From: Amblyomma americanum
Taxonomy: Eukaryota; Arthropoda; Arachnida; Ixodida; Ixodidae
Assembly: GCF_052857255.1 (NCBI RefSeq)
Contig: NC_135505.1
Location: 134,893,144-134,957,143 of the forward strand
Length of the DNA stretch: 64,000 nt
Reading direction: 5' to 3'
Shown: positions 46,077 to 57,399 of the stretch, one piece after another
Layout: each line of letters begins with the position of its first letter
How positions within the stretch are numbered: position 1 is the stretch's first letter
The notes under the pieces: generated by a model
Told to the model about the DNA's origin: nothing
The model's input: only the letters and a program-made list of their open reading frames with translations
The model's database searches: none
Program-made: the position numbers and the translations under genes

Positions 46077-46584
46077 GTCTGTCGCCTCACTAACCTCGTT
46101 TTCACTAGTCAATTAATCAACCACCTCGAATACTCCACTCACTAATCAGTCAACCAATCGAGCATTCCACTCACATTAATCTGTTCGAGAGGCATCTTCT
46201 GATCCCTTAGCTCTCCTACGTGCCGGTCGAACACCATGCATCTGGCGGTCGCAGTCGCCACTGATGCCGCACTGATCCGCCCGCACCTAGCGGCCTCAGG
46301 GACGGTTCACAGAATGTTGCACGGACCAACTAGACCAGGACTAGCGCAGCTGGATTCGCGCCACACTTGTTTTCGGTGGAATTAAAAAAAAAAGTCGAAC
46401 AACGCATCAAAATCTTTCAGGTGGAGACCTGCAGCTTGACAGGCAGAAAGCGAATTCCACGCGCTGTTTTTTTTTTAATCTGCGGCTGGCTTTCTATTTG
46501 CTGGCTTGGGCGTGCACGCAGCATTTATAGGAATTTTCATCGATATACACTGCGACAGCCTTTATTATATTGCTGATCTCTAAG
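46077..46584. other. Unassigned stretch
   Basis: No feature recognised. The 15-bp target-site copy of the next SINE is at 46585-46599. Confidence 0.5.
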
Positions 46585-46599
46585 GTACTTGAGCATGTT

Positions 46600-47076
46600 A
46601 ATAATTGGTTTTTTGGGGAAAGGAAATGGCGCAGTATCTGTCTCATATATCGTTGGACACATGAACCGCGCCGCAAGGGAAGTAATAAATGAGGGATCGA
46701 GTGATATATAATATAATTGGCTTTTTGGGGAAGGAAATGGCGCAGTATCTGTCTCAGATATCGTTGGACACCTGAACCGCGCCGTAAGGGAAGGGATAAG
46801 GGAGAGAGTGAAAGAGGAAAGGAAGAAGAAGGTGCCGTAGTGGAGGGCTCCGGAATAAGTTAGAGTGAAAGAAGAAAGGAAGAGAGAGGTGCCGTAGTGG
46901 AGGGCTCCGGAATAATTTCGACCACCTGGGGATCTTTAACGTGCACTGACATCGCACAGCACACGGTCGCCTTAGCGTTTTTCCTCCGTAAAAACGCAGC
47001 CGCCGCGGTCGGGTTCGAACCCGGGAACTCCGGATCAGTAGTCGAGCGCCCTAACCACTGAGCCACCGCGGCGGGT
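46600..47076 (-). mobile_element. Chimeric SINE insertion with repeated 3' segments
   Basis: A single insertion bracketed by GTACTTGAGCATGTT at 46585-46599 and 47077-47091. It contains one head (right) but three overlapping stretches of body/tail, joined at about 46705 and 46859; two stretches have their own AATT tail end. Confidence 0.88.
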
Positions 47077-47167
47077 GTACTTGAGCATGTTCGCTTCGAT
47101 ATTTTTACATCATTGACAGTCCTTTTTTTTCTGGTATCTATCATTTGCGGATGTTCTCTGTACGATG

Positions 47168-47534
47168 ATAATTGGTTTTTGGGAAAAGGAAGTGGCGCAG
47201 TATCTGTCTCATATATTGTTAGACGCCTGAACCACACCGTAAGGGAAGGGATAAAGGAGGGAGTGAAAGAACAAAGGAAGAGAAAGAGAGGTGCCGTAGT
47301 GGAGGGCTCCGGAATAATTTCGACCAACTGGGGATCTTGAACGTGCACTGACATCGCATAGCACACTGGCGCCTTAGCGTTATGCCTCCATAAAAACGCA
47401 GCCGCCGCGGTCGGGTTCGAGCCCGGGAACTCCGAGTCAGTAGTCGAGCGCCGTAACCACTGAGCCACCGTGGCGGGTTCAACGGTGCGCAGTCTTTTTG
47501 CCTCCTTTGCCTCCATAAAAACGCAGCCACCGCG
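47168..47534 (-). mobile_element. SINE, family I, with a 5' chimeric extension
   Basis: SINE 47168-47476, then about 58 bases that include a second post-head SINE piece (CCTCCATAAAAACGCAGCCA). CTGTACGATG at 47158-47167 and 47535-47544 brackets the whole. Confidence 0.8.
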
Positions 47535-47990
47535 CTGTACGATGTGCACATGTGAATTTCGCTTATCAGAGTTCTCATTCACAACTATATCCCAGCTTCC
47601 TGTTGCTATAAACTTTCTTTTGCTGCTGTTTTGCTCTTATATTGCCTGGCATCTCTTTATGATATATACTATATCTACTGTTTACTTTTTCATTTTCGCT
47701 GCAGTGGTTGTTCCTGTGCGAGTTGAACTAAAACAGATTGATTGATTGATTGATACGCGCAGCGTCGGTCAGAGTGTTCAGGCTGCATGTTCCTAGTCAC
47801 TGCGATGGACCCTTGTCCTTACCTTCCACGCTTCTCGAGCTTCAGATGTACCTTGAGTGTCCAGACATCAGGTCTGAACATTTCTGGCCCAAGCTTCATT
47901 CATGTGTATAATGAAAAGTATACTGGTCTTGATTATAAAGATATACTCTGAAAAAAAAGGACCTGAGATCATTTCGCGGAATTTCTGCTT
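47535..47990. other. Unassigned stretch with a (TTGA)n run
   Basis: A (GATT)n run at about 47736-47753 could be the tail of an old retroelement ending there, but nothing coding supports it. Confidence 0.4.
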
Positions 47991-47991
47991 A

Positions 47992-48303
47992 GTAATAATA
48001 ATAATTGGTTTTGGGGGGAAAGGAAATGGCGCAGTATCTGTCTCATATATCGTTGGACACCTGAACCGCGCCGTAAGGGAAGGGTAAAGGAGGGAGTGAA
48101 AGAAGGAAGAGAGATGTGCCGTGGTGGAGGGCTCCGGAATAATTTCGACCACCTGGGGATCTTTAACGTGCACTGACATCGCACAGCACACGGGCGCCTT
48201 AGCGTTTTTCCTCCATAAAAACGCAGCCGCCGCGGTCGGGTTCGAACCCGGGAACTCCGGATCAGTAGTCGAGCGCCCTAACCACTGAGCCACCGCGGCG
48301 GGG
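47992..48303 (-). mobile_element. SINE, family I, AAT tail
   Basis: Complete copy with intact boxes and core. No clear target-site duplication found. Confidence 0.87.
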
Positions 48304-48953
48304 CTCACAGGGAAGCTGAATTCCAGGTTTCTGCCACCCATCTGGCCCTCACAGATACCTTCCCAAGAGCTGAGGGGAAAATTGCGTCGACTGTTTTTTT
48401 GAAACCTTAGGATATGACAACCTGGATGCGAAAACATAACCGAAATGTATTTCGCTGCGTTTTGAACTATTGCCTGTGTGTTGGGAAATGTCGAGCATAG
48501 ATAAAATTATGAAACTCCCAAAGCGCGATGGAAAACTAGAGCCCTCTATTAGCTCAAACGTGCACTTATGTGGGTTGGTTGAGTTATTACGATGGGGCCA
48601 ATAAGTCCGTAAACGTGCTTTACTGTCCTTTAAAACGGAGGAGAATCCGCTTGTTTTATCTATTAATGATTTTTGACCGCCACCGCAAAACGTACTAGCA
48701 CTGAGTCCCACCTTTCTGTGACCTTCTGAAAACGAAAGAAACGTCATGATGCATTCCCTATAGATATACCAGGGTAGGTTCTAGAAGAAGCAGATAGCGG
48801 GCTTTTCGCGGAACTAGACTTTTTTTCCATGGCTGCCCCGTCTGCAGTTCCGTTGTTCACTACATTGGACAGATTTTACATTGCCGAATCTCAAGAACAT
48901 AGACCGTATGAGCTCTTGAGGACATTTTTGTTGTGTTGCTTCAATAACCACAG
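48304..48953. other. Unassigned stretch
   Basis: No gene or repeat recognised. Confidence 0.5.
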
Positions 48954-49040
48954 CCCAATGGGCATTCAAACTTCCTTGGACGACCTGTGTATGTTTAGGA
49001 CGTCCATAGGATGTCCAAGAGAGTTCCAGTGCCAATTGGG
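48954..49040. repeat. Small GGACGTCC foldback, copy 1
   Basis: Ends CCCAATGGGCATTC and complement, with internal TTGGACGACC and GGACGTCC. Better preserved copy at 62224-62312. Confidence 0.75.
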
Positions 49041-49178
49041 AGCATGGATTTATATTGAGCGAAGATGGAATTCTTATCGGTTCGCGCTACTACCAGGGTC
49101 ATCGATGTGATGAAATGGAATGGTTACGCGAGAATTCGATAACGTTGAAAAAAAAAACAGCATTAGAAAGATCTTTAT

Positions 49179-49494
49179 ACCCGCCGCGGTGGCTCAGTGG
49201 TTAGGGCGCTCGACTACTGATCCGGAGTTCCCGGGTTCGAACGCGACCGCGGCGGCTGCGTTTTTATGGAGGCAAAACGCTAAGGCGCCCGTGTGGTGTG
49301 TGATGTCAGTGCACGTTAAAGATCCCCAGGTGGTCGAAATTATGCCGGAGCCCTCCACTACGGCACCTATTTCTCTTTCTTCTTTCACTCCCTCCTTCAT
49401 CCCTTCCCTTACGGCGCGGTTCAGGTGTCCAACGATATATGAGACAGATACTGCGCCATTTCCTTTTCCCCCCCAAAAAACAATTATTATTATT
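49179..49494 (+). mobile_element. SINE, family I, ATT tail
   Basis: Complete copy; AAAGATCTTTAT at 49167-49178 and 49495-49506 is a clear 12-bp target-site duplication, itself palindromic. Confidence 0.92.
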
Positions 49495-49506
49495 AAAGAT
49501 CTTTAT

Positions 49507-49998
49507 TAATGACTCTTGCCTTATTCGAGTCCCGTATGAAATTGTCAAGCTTGTCAGCTCTGTTGCACTTCATCTGCTGCAGTCTTTTTTTGCTGTTTTT
49601 TTCCTCCTTCTACAAACTGGCCTTTACCTTTCTTTTTTTTGTCTTTCGTACCACTGTGTTTTTACGTTGCGCTTTTGTGTTATTACACAAGCCCAGGAAA
49701 CCTGGACAAACGCTTTTAGTTTGCATGGCTGCCACCATGTTCCGTATGGCGCTGACCCCTCTAGATCATCGCGGGAGTTTTGTATGTTCGATACATCCCA
49801 CAGGCATGCCGCCATCGGAATTAGTTGGTGTGAATGCAGGAAAGATTTTATAGGTCAAATTTTGAAGCAAGGAGGAAGACTTGGCCATGATAATGACTAT
49901 GCTCTTGCAAAATCTCTCGGGACTCCCTAGTTTTCTCAGAATTGCAAATCTAAAATATCCCCATCGAGTTACATACACACTTTTCGACCTCCACTCCG
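49507..49998. other. Unassigned stretch
   Basis: A hydrophobic open frame of 114 codons (49509-49853, plus) has no recognisable motif. No gene called. Confidence 0.45.
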
Positions 49999-50118
49999 GC
50001 TTCTATTTCTTTCTTCTTTCACTCCCTCCTTTACCCCTTCCGTTACGGCGCGGTTCGGGTGTTCATCGAGATATGTGAGACAGTTAAGGCGTCATTTCCT
50101 TTACTCAAAAAACCAATT
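49999..50118 (+). mobile_element. 5'-truncated SINE fragment
   Basis: Pyrimidine body and 3' part only, ending AAAAAACCAATTT; diverged. Confidence 0.65.
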
Positions 50119-50130
50119 TGCTCTCATACC

Positions 50131-50799
50131 CGCGCGCGCATTGGCTGCGTGTGGCCCGGGGAACGACGGGTGCGTCACGGAATCGCGACGAGTGATGTGT
50201 GTGACGGATGCGGTGCAGTGGAAACACTAGAACACCTGTTCCTTCACTGTACCGCGTTCGCCGATGCTAGTCGCGATATGCTCGCGGCCTATAGGGCGCA
50301 GGGCATACTACCAGACTCCATCAAGACGCTATTGTGGCCGCAGGGCAGTGCGCGCACTCGTGAGCGAACTTTGGTGAGCCTCTGTGCATTCCTAGAACAC
50401 ACGGGCTTGACGTCCCGTCTCTTCTCCGTCAGGTAGTTACACGCAGTGACCGAACGCTCCGCGAGTTCTACCTTGAACGATTAATAACTGGACGCCCCAC
50501 TCCAGTTGTAACCAACACAGTGCTGTGCGCGTGTGTGATTTAATTCCTCTAAAATGAACTAATCACGCGCACAACCTGGACACATTTCTTATTGTGTAAA
50601 TAGTTTGTACATATTACCTCTCCTTCTATCCTCTCTTCCTGTCCCCTCACCTCTTTCGTTTCATTTCTCCATTCTGCCTGCTATCCTTTATTTCCGCTGC
50701 CCCAGCTCAGGTGCTTCAGTATCGATGGCAGATGCCGGGGCTAGCAAAAATCTTTTCCTTCCTTTTTACTATTACTTTTAATAAAACCACTACCACCAC
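50131..50799 (+). mobile_element. 5'-truncated LINE encoding a C-terminal Cys-His motif, copy 3
   Basis: The open frame to 50436 reads CDGCGAVETLEHLFLHC and on to a stop. The CxxCxxxETxxHxxxxC pattern is the usual C-terminal motif after the reverse transcriptase / RNase H region of several non-LTR clades. The 3' UTR follows and ends AATAAAACCACTACCACCAC. CTCTCATACC at 50121-50130 and 50800-50809 is a 10-bp target-site duplication, so the 5' truncation happened at insertion. Confidence 0.88.
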
Positions 50800-50809
50800 C
50801 TCTCATACC

Positions 50810-51117
50810 TGCCGCAGTGGCTCAGTGGTTAGGGTGCTCGACTACTGATCCGGAGTTCCCGGGTTCGAACCCGACCGCGGCGGCTGCGTTTTTATGGAGG
50901 AAAAACGCTAAGGCGCCCGCGTGCTGTGTGATGTCAGTGCACGTTAAAGATCCCCAGGTGGTCGAAATTATCCTGGAGCCCTCCACTACGGCACCTCTTT
51001 CTTCCTTTCTTCTTTCACTCCCTCATTTCCCCTTCCCTTATGGCGCGGTTCAGGTGTCCAATGATATATGAGACAGATACTGCGCCATTTCCTTTCCCCC
51101 CAAAACCAGTTATTAGT
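50810..51117 (+). mobile_element. SINE, family I, placed directly after the LINE
   Basis: Complete copy, head starting at the LINE target-site copy and a short AGTTATTAGTTATT tail. No separate target-site duplication seen. Confidence 0.85.
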
Positions 51118-51955
51118 TATTTTTAGCTCTGACACGCGTCAGAAAGCATGTTGTGACACGATCCCTATCGCTCTTCAGAGGAGTGATAGTACTGAGAGAT
51201 TTCCAAAGCACTGCATGACGTGTTACGCCACCTACGCTCTGTATGAAAAACTCGTGAATAGCTGCATGTGTCGCAAGATAATAGAAAAGATAAGCACTAA
51301 TTAATGCTGGCTCGTACTGCTCGGTTGTGGTCTACCATTACGTATACCTCCTTCAAGTATGCCGCAGCAGCAGACGCTATAGGACGTCGACAGAAATGTA
51401 ACTAATTGGCTGTTTGGCGTACTTAGTTCAAAACAGCGCAACCAATGTGAGCACAGCAGATTCATACATGCCGCAGATACTTGTTGGTCCTGGACGGAAA
51501 CCTGTTTCGGCCCTTAATGTGACATAAAATATATATCAGAACTAGACTGATAATCCAGGTATTTTTGAAGCGAAAGCTTCACTACGCTAAGTTTTCAGGA
51601 GGGCAGCGTCAGTGCAGTCATGTGACAGGTGTCACGTGGTGTCACATGGCAGGTCGTGTGACTTACTATGTACACACACTATTTTTAGTATATATAGTGC
51701 AAGCGCTATATATTAGACCGTACTTTTTGACAGCACAGGGCTTATTAACTTTTACGATGTAATGTGAGGAAAAGCCTATCGAACTCCACTTTCGGAAGTA
51801 ACACTTTTGACTCCCAGTACAGAGTCACCAAGTACGCTAATATTGCACTGGTTACAACGCAGGTATTGTTACGCTCAGCAAATATTCAACTAAAGGCTGC
51901 TGAAACTACCAATTATCTGAAAAAAAAAAACTCAAAAAAGTGGATTCATTTTATG
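51118..51955. other. Unassigned stretch
   Basis: No feature recognised. Confidence 0.5.
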
Positions 51956-51959
51956 TCCA

Positions 51960-52545
51960 ACATTCCTAGATAAAAATTTCGAACATTGGAATATTCTAAG
52001 GTATTGCTATAGAAATATGAAGGGAATGGTCCATTCTTCCGGGGTGTAGCAAAAGCTTTCTCCATCAAGTTTCCATCAATCGCATCGAGCAGTTAAGACT
52101 GTCATAGGACACCAATGGAGGTCATTTCTTGCGACAGCAAAAACGCTAATAGCAAAAAAATTCAAGCCTGCCGACGGGAGATCTGCTGATATATTGTTTG
52201 TTATAGTGAAATCTTACAATATATAAAAAATGGCGTTCTTCCATTTTAAAAATGGCCTATAGGCAGCTTATATACTTCTTACAGACTCTATTGCTTTCCT
52301 ATAGATATTTCTTTTTGTCTGTATATAGTCTATAGACATTACAGACAAAGGTCTACTAAAAGTGTGACCCTAGATATATAGATTGTCTATAGACTGTCTA
52401 TAGCATTTGTATTGCCTATAGACTGTTCTCTAGGATGTGACTATAGACTTTATAGACAGAAGTCTATGGGCAGTCTATAGACAATTTTTTTTGTGTTCAA
52501 CACTTTCATGTTCATAAATGCTTTTGTCCAGAATTGTTGGGCATG
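51960..52545 (+). repeat. MITE-like unit interrupted by a TCTATAGAC element
   Basis: 51960-52240 matches one arm of the 45.3-45.8 kb foldback; the same unit resumes at about 52510 (CATAAATGCTTTTGTCCAGA, ATTGTTGGGCA). Between them, about 52240-52505, lies the second TCTATAGAC-rich element. Confidence 0.8.
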
Positions 52546-52889
52546 TTTCCTCCTCCCGCAGATGCGTGCGACGTTGTTTGTGCTGAATTATCAGCAATTT
52601 TAGACCACGCCTCCAGCAAAAGGAAGCCGCCCGATCGTGGAGTCGACCGACAAGGGTCGGCGAAGTACAAGGAATTACAAGGGATAAAGGCGAAGTGAGT
52701 GCGCGCGCATCTTTCATGCCCTGGCGCTCGGAGTAGCGTGAAAAGTTTCCCATTCTGTCTCGTATTTTCCTGGTTGGGCGCCACCGGTTTCTGCGAGCAT
52801 CAAGGTCGCCCGACCTTGCCGGTGGGTACATGCGCGCAGTGCATGCTATACAAGCTGCCGCCGCAACGGTATGTGCGCGCAGCATGCCT

Positions 52890-53002
52890 TCCATCATACT
52901 CAACATACCCACCATACCCAACATATTTACCATATCCAACAAATCCATCATATCCATCATATCCACTATATCCATCATATCCAACATATCCAACATACGA
53001 TT
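52890..53002. repeat. 9-bp minisatellite (CCATCATAT-type)
   Basis: About a dozen degenerate units alternating CCATCATAT and CCAACATAT. Read on the minus strand it gives a Met-Asp-rich open frame, which is a by-product of the 9-bp period. Confidence 0.9.
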
Positions 53003-53152
53003 AACAGCTTTGCTCACGAGTTCAACAGTGCATTGCGCACAGTTGCCGTGACACATTGTACATTAGTACACACTGTGTATACGCGATACACGTATTTTCA
53101 ATCTAGGGGTGGGCAAATGCAAATTAAATAAAGGAATCGTATATGAAGAAGT

Positions 53153-53311
53153 CGAACCTCGTTATAACGAAACATCTTATAACAAAATATTGGATATAAC
53201 GAAGGAATGACGATTCCTCTTGGAAGTTTGGTCAACACGGGCTATAATGAAGCTGTGGCTATAACGAAGTAATTGTCGGGCCCCTTAAACTTCGTTACAA
53301 GGAGGTTAAAC
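53153..53311. repeat. MITE-like element with CCTCGTTATAACGAA ends
   Basis: Left AACCTCGTTATAACGAA, right TTCGTTACAAGGAGGTT (imperfect inverted repeats), about 160 bp, no coding capacity, with further internal GGATATAACGAAG / GGCTATAACGAAG motifs. Confidence 0.6.
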
Positions 53312-54819
53312 TAGTCATGTTAGATTATCGAATAATGAAGCGCTGTATGACACATTCTTTAAAGTTAGAATTTTCGTTTTCACATGCTTTAGTACTGAAC
53401 TTTGTTGAAGAATGGCCGGATTCGGATAAGTAAGGTGAGAATACAGCAAGACAAGGCCAGGAGGGAGCGTCACGGGACATTTTTGAAGCCAGGTTGTGAA
53501 AAAAAAATAAAAGGGAGAAACTCGGCTCATACGTGTGAGATCGAACTAACCCCATTTCGTCACGCTGACAAATATAAGCCAAAAAGTGCAACCCTTCCAA
53601 ATCAGTCTCCACCACGAACCCCTCAATGTAAGTTGAAATATACTCTTTTGTGTTTAAACACGTGCTCATTACTAATCAGGGACTCCGCAATTTTATCTTG
53701 GGTGGAGGCAGGGAGGGGGTGGGGGGGGGGGCTGCAAGACTGAGTTATTTATTTGATGTTTTATTTACATATTAAATGGAATATTTTTTATATTTTTTTT
53801 ATTTTGCACTGTTTAAAGGAGTATCTGTTAATGCACATAAAACTCGATTAGAAATGGACAGCTTTATAAGACGTACACGGAAGGAGCGATCGGCTGCATT
53901 AAAAACAGTTTGTGCATTGTCTGTTTCAATTATGTTAATCATGATCATAAACAGAGGTCAGATAATCAATGACTTATGTTGCCACAAGGCACATAATTGG
54001 TTTACGTTCATCGAAAGAAAAACTTTACGACCAGCTACGAAGCCACTGTGCGTTACATTAATAACGCCACAGAACTGAAGCATTCATCAGCAATCTACTC
54101 TGAGAGCAACCAGTTGGAGAACTATAGGGGGGCTCTTCCCCCTCTGGAAAAATGTTAAGGGAGGGAGCCCCCCCCCCCCCCCCCCCCCCCCCGGTTCCGG
54201 GGCGGGGTTCTTGTTACTAATGCATTGAGGACGGTATCTGTGCGGTAATCGAACAATCAAAGTGATTCGGCGATGGAATTTTTGACGCCAACAGAAAGCG
54301 TAATTCTCAAACGGCAGCTCAACCACTTTAAGAGAGGGGGAACGCGTGAAAGTGCAGATAATGAATTCCTGCGTCGAAAGTCCACTAGACTGAATCCATA
54401 AAATATCAATGCACTCCTCATTTGGCGACGTATTCGGTGCCGCGTTCAGCGCCGCGCCGTGTTTCAAGGCTGGTATTTCTTGCGCCACGCAAGCATCAGG
54501 ACGCGTGTAGTTCTTTCCCGAGGGGCTACCGTGAGCACGCCTGCAGCGCGGCTCCTTCGATTTCACTATTTATCAAAACCGACCACCATCAAGGTCTGCT
54601 GTAGAGCGCGGCGATGTAGCACGCAGCTTACGCTAGCTCGCGCAATGCAGAGAATGAACTGTCGTCAACGCCCGAAGGCGCACCTCGACTGTCACGTACA
54701 AAGGAGGCTTCGGGTAACTTAATTTATAATCAACGAACGGGCTTGATGAATCAATATACAATTCATTTTAAGAACCTCGCAGGACAACGTAGGCGGATAC
54801 GCCAAGGTTAACATACAAG
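53312..54819. other. Unassigned stretch with G and C homopolymers
   Basis: Poly-G near 53720-53731 and about 25 C at 54169-54193. Open frames here lack motifs. Confidence 0.5.
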
Positions 54820-55533
54820 AAAAGGTGTGCTCTTCAGCTGAGCTTATTGATATTGTTGCTACGTCGTAAACTCAGTTGATGTCCAGGCCTCAGAAAACTG
54901 AGTTCACACTATGTGTCAACTAAGCTCAACTGATTTCCAAGTTCACTGGAGTTCATACATTCGACTTTAAACTCGAACTCAATGCGAGCTCACTCCGGCT
55001 GAGTTCATGCTCGATTTAATACATTTACCTGAGTTTAATAATCTCACTTCATCTGAGTGTAAAATGTGCCGTTTACAGACCGAATAAGGTATCATGTGTA
55101 CATTAATTAATTATTTAAATTCATCGTTTCATATGCGCCAGAGTAATGTAGGACTGTGAGCAACTCCATATAGATAATCTTCAGAAAGGCGTGCTCTTCA
55201 GAACAGCTTGCTATTGTTGCTATGTCGTAAACTCAGTTGATGGCCAGGCCTCAGTAAACTAAGTACACACTTTGTGTCAACTAAGCTCAACTAAGCTCAA
55301 GTTCAAATGAGTTCATGCATTCGAGAGTAAACTCGAACTCAATGCCAGCTCACTCCAGCTGAGTTCATGCTCGATTTAATACACTTACCTCAGTTTTGTA
55401 ACCTCACTTCATCTGACTGTAAACAGTGCCGTTTACAGCCTCGGAAGAAGTTACCATGTGTACATTATAGTTACTTATTTAAATTCATCGACTCATATGC
55501 GCCAGAGTAATATTGCAGTGTGAGCTATTCCCT
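54820..55533. repeat. Tandem duplication, period about 364 bp
   Basis: Two copies, about 54820-55183 and 55184-55533, sharing GTGCTCTTCAG, CGTAAACTCAGTTGATG, GCTGAGTTCATGCTCGATTT and ATATGCGCCAGAGTAAT. Rich in AACTCAG/GAGTTCA submotifs. Confidence 0.88.
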
Positions 55534-55545
55534 ATAGTGGAGGGT

Positions 55546-55858
55546 AATAATAATATTTGGTTTTTGGGGAAAGGAAATGGCGCAGTATCTGTCTCATATA
55601 TCGTTGGACACCTGAACCGCGCCGTAAGGGAAGGGATAAGGGAGGGAGTGAAATAAGAAAGGAAGAGAGAGGTGCCGTAGTGGAGGGCTCCGGAATAATT
55701 TCGACCACCTGGGGATCTTTACAGTGCACTGACATCGCACAGCACACGGGCGCCTTAGCGTTTTTCCTCCACAAAAACGCAGCCGCCGCGGTCGGGTTCG
55801 AACCCGGGAACTCCGGATCAGTAGTCGAGCGCCCTAACCACTGAACCACCGCGGCGGG
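55546..55858 (-). mobile_element. SINE, family I, short AAT tail
   Basis: Complete copy; TATAGTGGAGGGT at 55533-55545 and 55859-55871 is a 13-bp target-site duplication. The target was itself an older SINE core. Confidence 0.92.
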
Positions 55859-56025
55859 TATAGTGGAGGGTCCCGGAATAGTTTTGGCCACCTGGGTTCT
55901 TTTACTGTACATCAAACAGTAACTACAGAGGCCGAACGCAAGAGGCGCCCGCGTTCCGGGCGATGTCAGCGCACGTTAAAGAACCCCCACGTGATTGTAA
56001 TTAAGTCGGAGTCCTCCACTTTCAG
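55859..56025. mobile_element. Old SINE cores in inverted arrangement
   Basis: 55859-55910 resembles the core in minus orientation (GTGGAGGGTCCCGGAATAG, CCACCTGGG) and 55960-56020 the core in plus orientation (GATGTCAGCGCACGTTAAAG). Both decayed. Confidence 0.6.
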
Positions 56026-56880
56026 TCATATGCTTATGTTGAAGTTGCATGCTTTCCATGTCCTCTACCGCGCTCAAAGTGTTGGAAGAATGAACAATGC
56101 AGTGAGGGACAATGAAGGGGGATTATACTATTGCTGTCTCCTTATGCTAAGTACACCGCTATGCACGCCAGCAATCTCGGACGCCTGGTTTCATGAACAA
56201 AAAGAAAATTAACGGAGAGGAACTAACAAGATAATTTGTAAACAAAGAAAAAAATACTTGGCAAGTAGGTCGTGGAAACTGTGCGCCTTGTATGCGCATG
56301 ACAATGAGGCAGAGTGCGCGCTGCACAATAGCCACAGCCTGCGTCATTTGAACTCAAACGACGCGACAGCCAAGGGAACAGCTGCCCATCAAGGGCGCCT
56401 AATTGCGCTCCGTGATTCAACTTTCTTTTCTGAGAACCTGTTCCGCTATAGTTGCGCGCAGTGCTGTGGGAGACAGGTATGCGGGGCATCCATTCACTCA
56501 GAGCAGAGATTTTTTTACCCTCTACAGATGCGACGTGCAAAGCTAGGTCCTGAGTTCGATCACCACAGGTCGCAGTTTGTATCTCTTTTTCACTTTATCT
56601 ACATCCGAACAAAAAGAGAATGATTTATATTAAAAAATACTTGGATCACTTTGAACCATCGTGGATGTTAATGGTTATTGACCTCCTGTTGATCGACACG
56701 AGAAGCTCCTTATTCAAGGCCATGTTAAGTGCAGTTGTTGGTTTGTCAGGTAAACTCAGTGGAAAGTCTACTGAGCGCAGCTAACTATAGTCGGTGAACT
56801 GTCGACAGCGCCCTTCTTTTAAGTCGACCGGGGTTGATTTTCCATTGAGTTGACTAAACAAGGAGTCAATGAAATGCGTT
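56026..56880. other. Unassigned stretch
   Basis: No gene or repeat recognised. Confidence 0.5.
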
Positions 56881-56889
56881 TTGACGTCA

Positions 56890-57330
56890 GTCGAATTAGT
56901 TGACGTTGCGCGTACAAGTTGTCGGCTGTTCGTTGAGTCAAATTAATTGACAATCTACTGAGTTGACTGAGCAGTCAGTTGAGGCGCACCCTCCAATAAA
57001 AACCATCCTAAGCGGCGCTGACAGCGCTGCAAGTTGAGTGACCTTGAGTTTAAGTAGTCGAAAGTTTGTTGAGCCGTGTCAGCCCAACTTAAATGACAGT
57101 CTAGTGGGTTGATTCCACAGTCAGTTAAGGCCCTTCGTACAACTGAAGGTGTGGTAAGCGGCGCTTTCAAGGCTACCCTAAGCAGTAGAAGTACGAGTTG
57201 GCAGATGTTGAGTTTACAAACAATAAACGACAGTTAGTTGAGTTACGCCAAACCCAACTCAACTTACAATCTATTGAGTTGATTTAACAGGAAGTTTAGA
57301 CGCATGCAACGATTAAAAAAACCCTTGTAA
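56890..57330. repeat. Degenerate tandem repeat rich in GTTGAGTT
   Basis: Similar blocks near 56950, 57094 and 57264 share TGACARTCTANTGRGTTGA, CAGTCAGTTRAGGC and AAGCGGCGCT. Old and diverged. Confidence 0.55.
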
Positions 57331-57399
57331 ACCTTGGAGGCTCTCGCCGCTTCACCAAAGCTGCGGAAAAAAATGGTGGAGGTCCGGCCACCACTCTAT

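Noticed and set aside
49509..49853. Hydrophobic 114-codon frame
   Set aside because: T-rich sequence gives Phe/Leu by composition; a second overlapping frame exists and no motif is seen.
52475..53056. 193-codon minus-strand frame with Met-Asp repeats
   Set aside because: Generated by the 9-bp minisatellite and flanking sequence.
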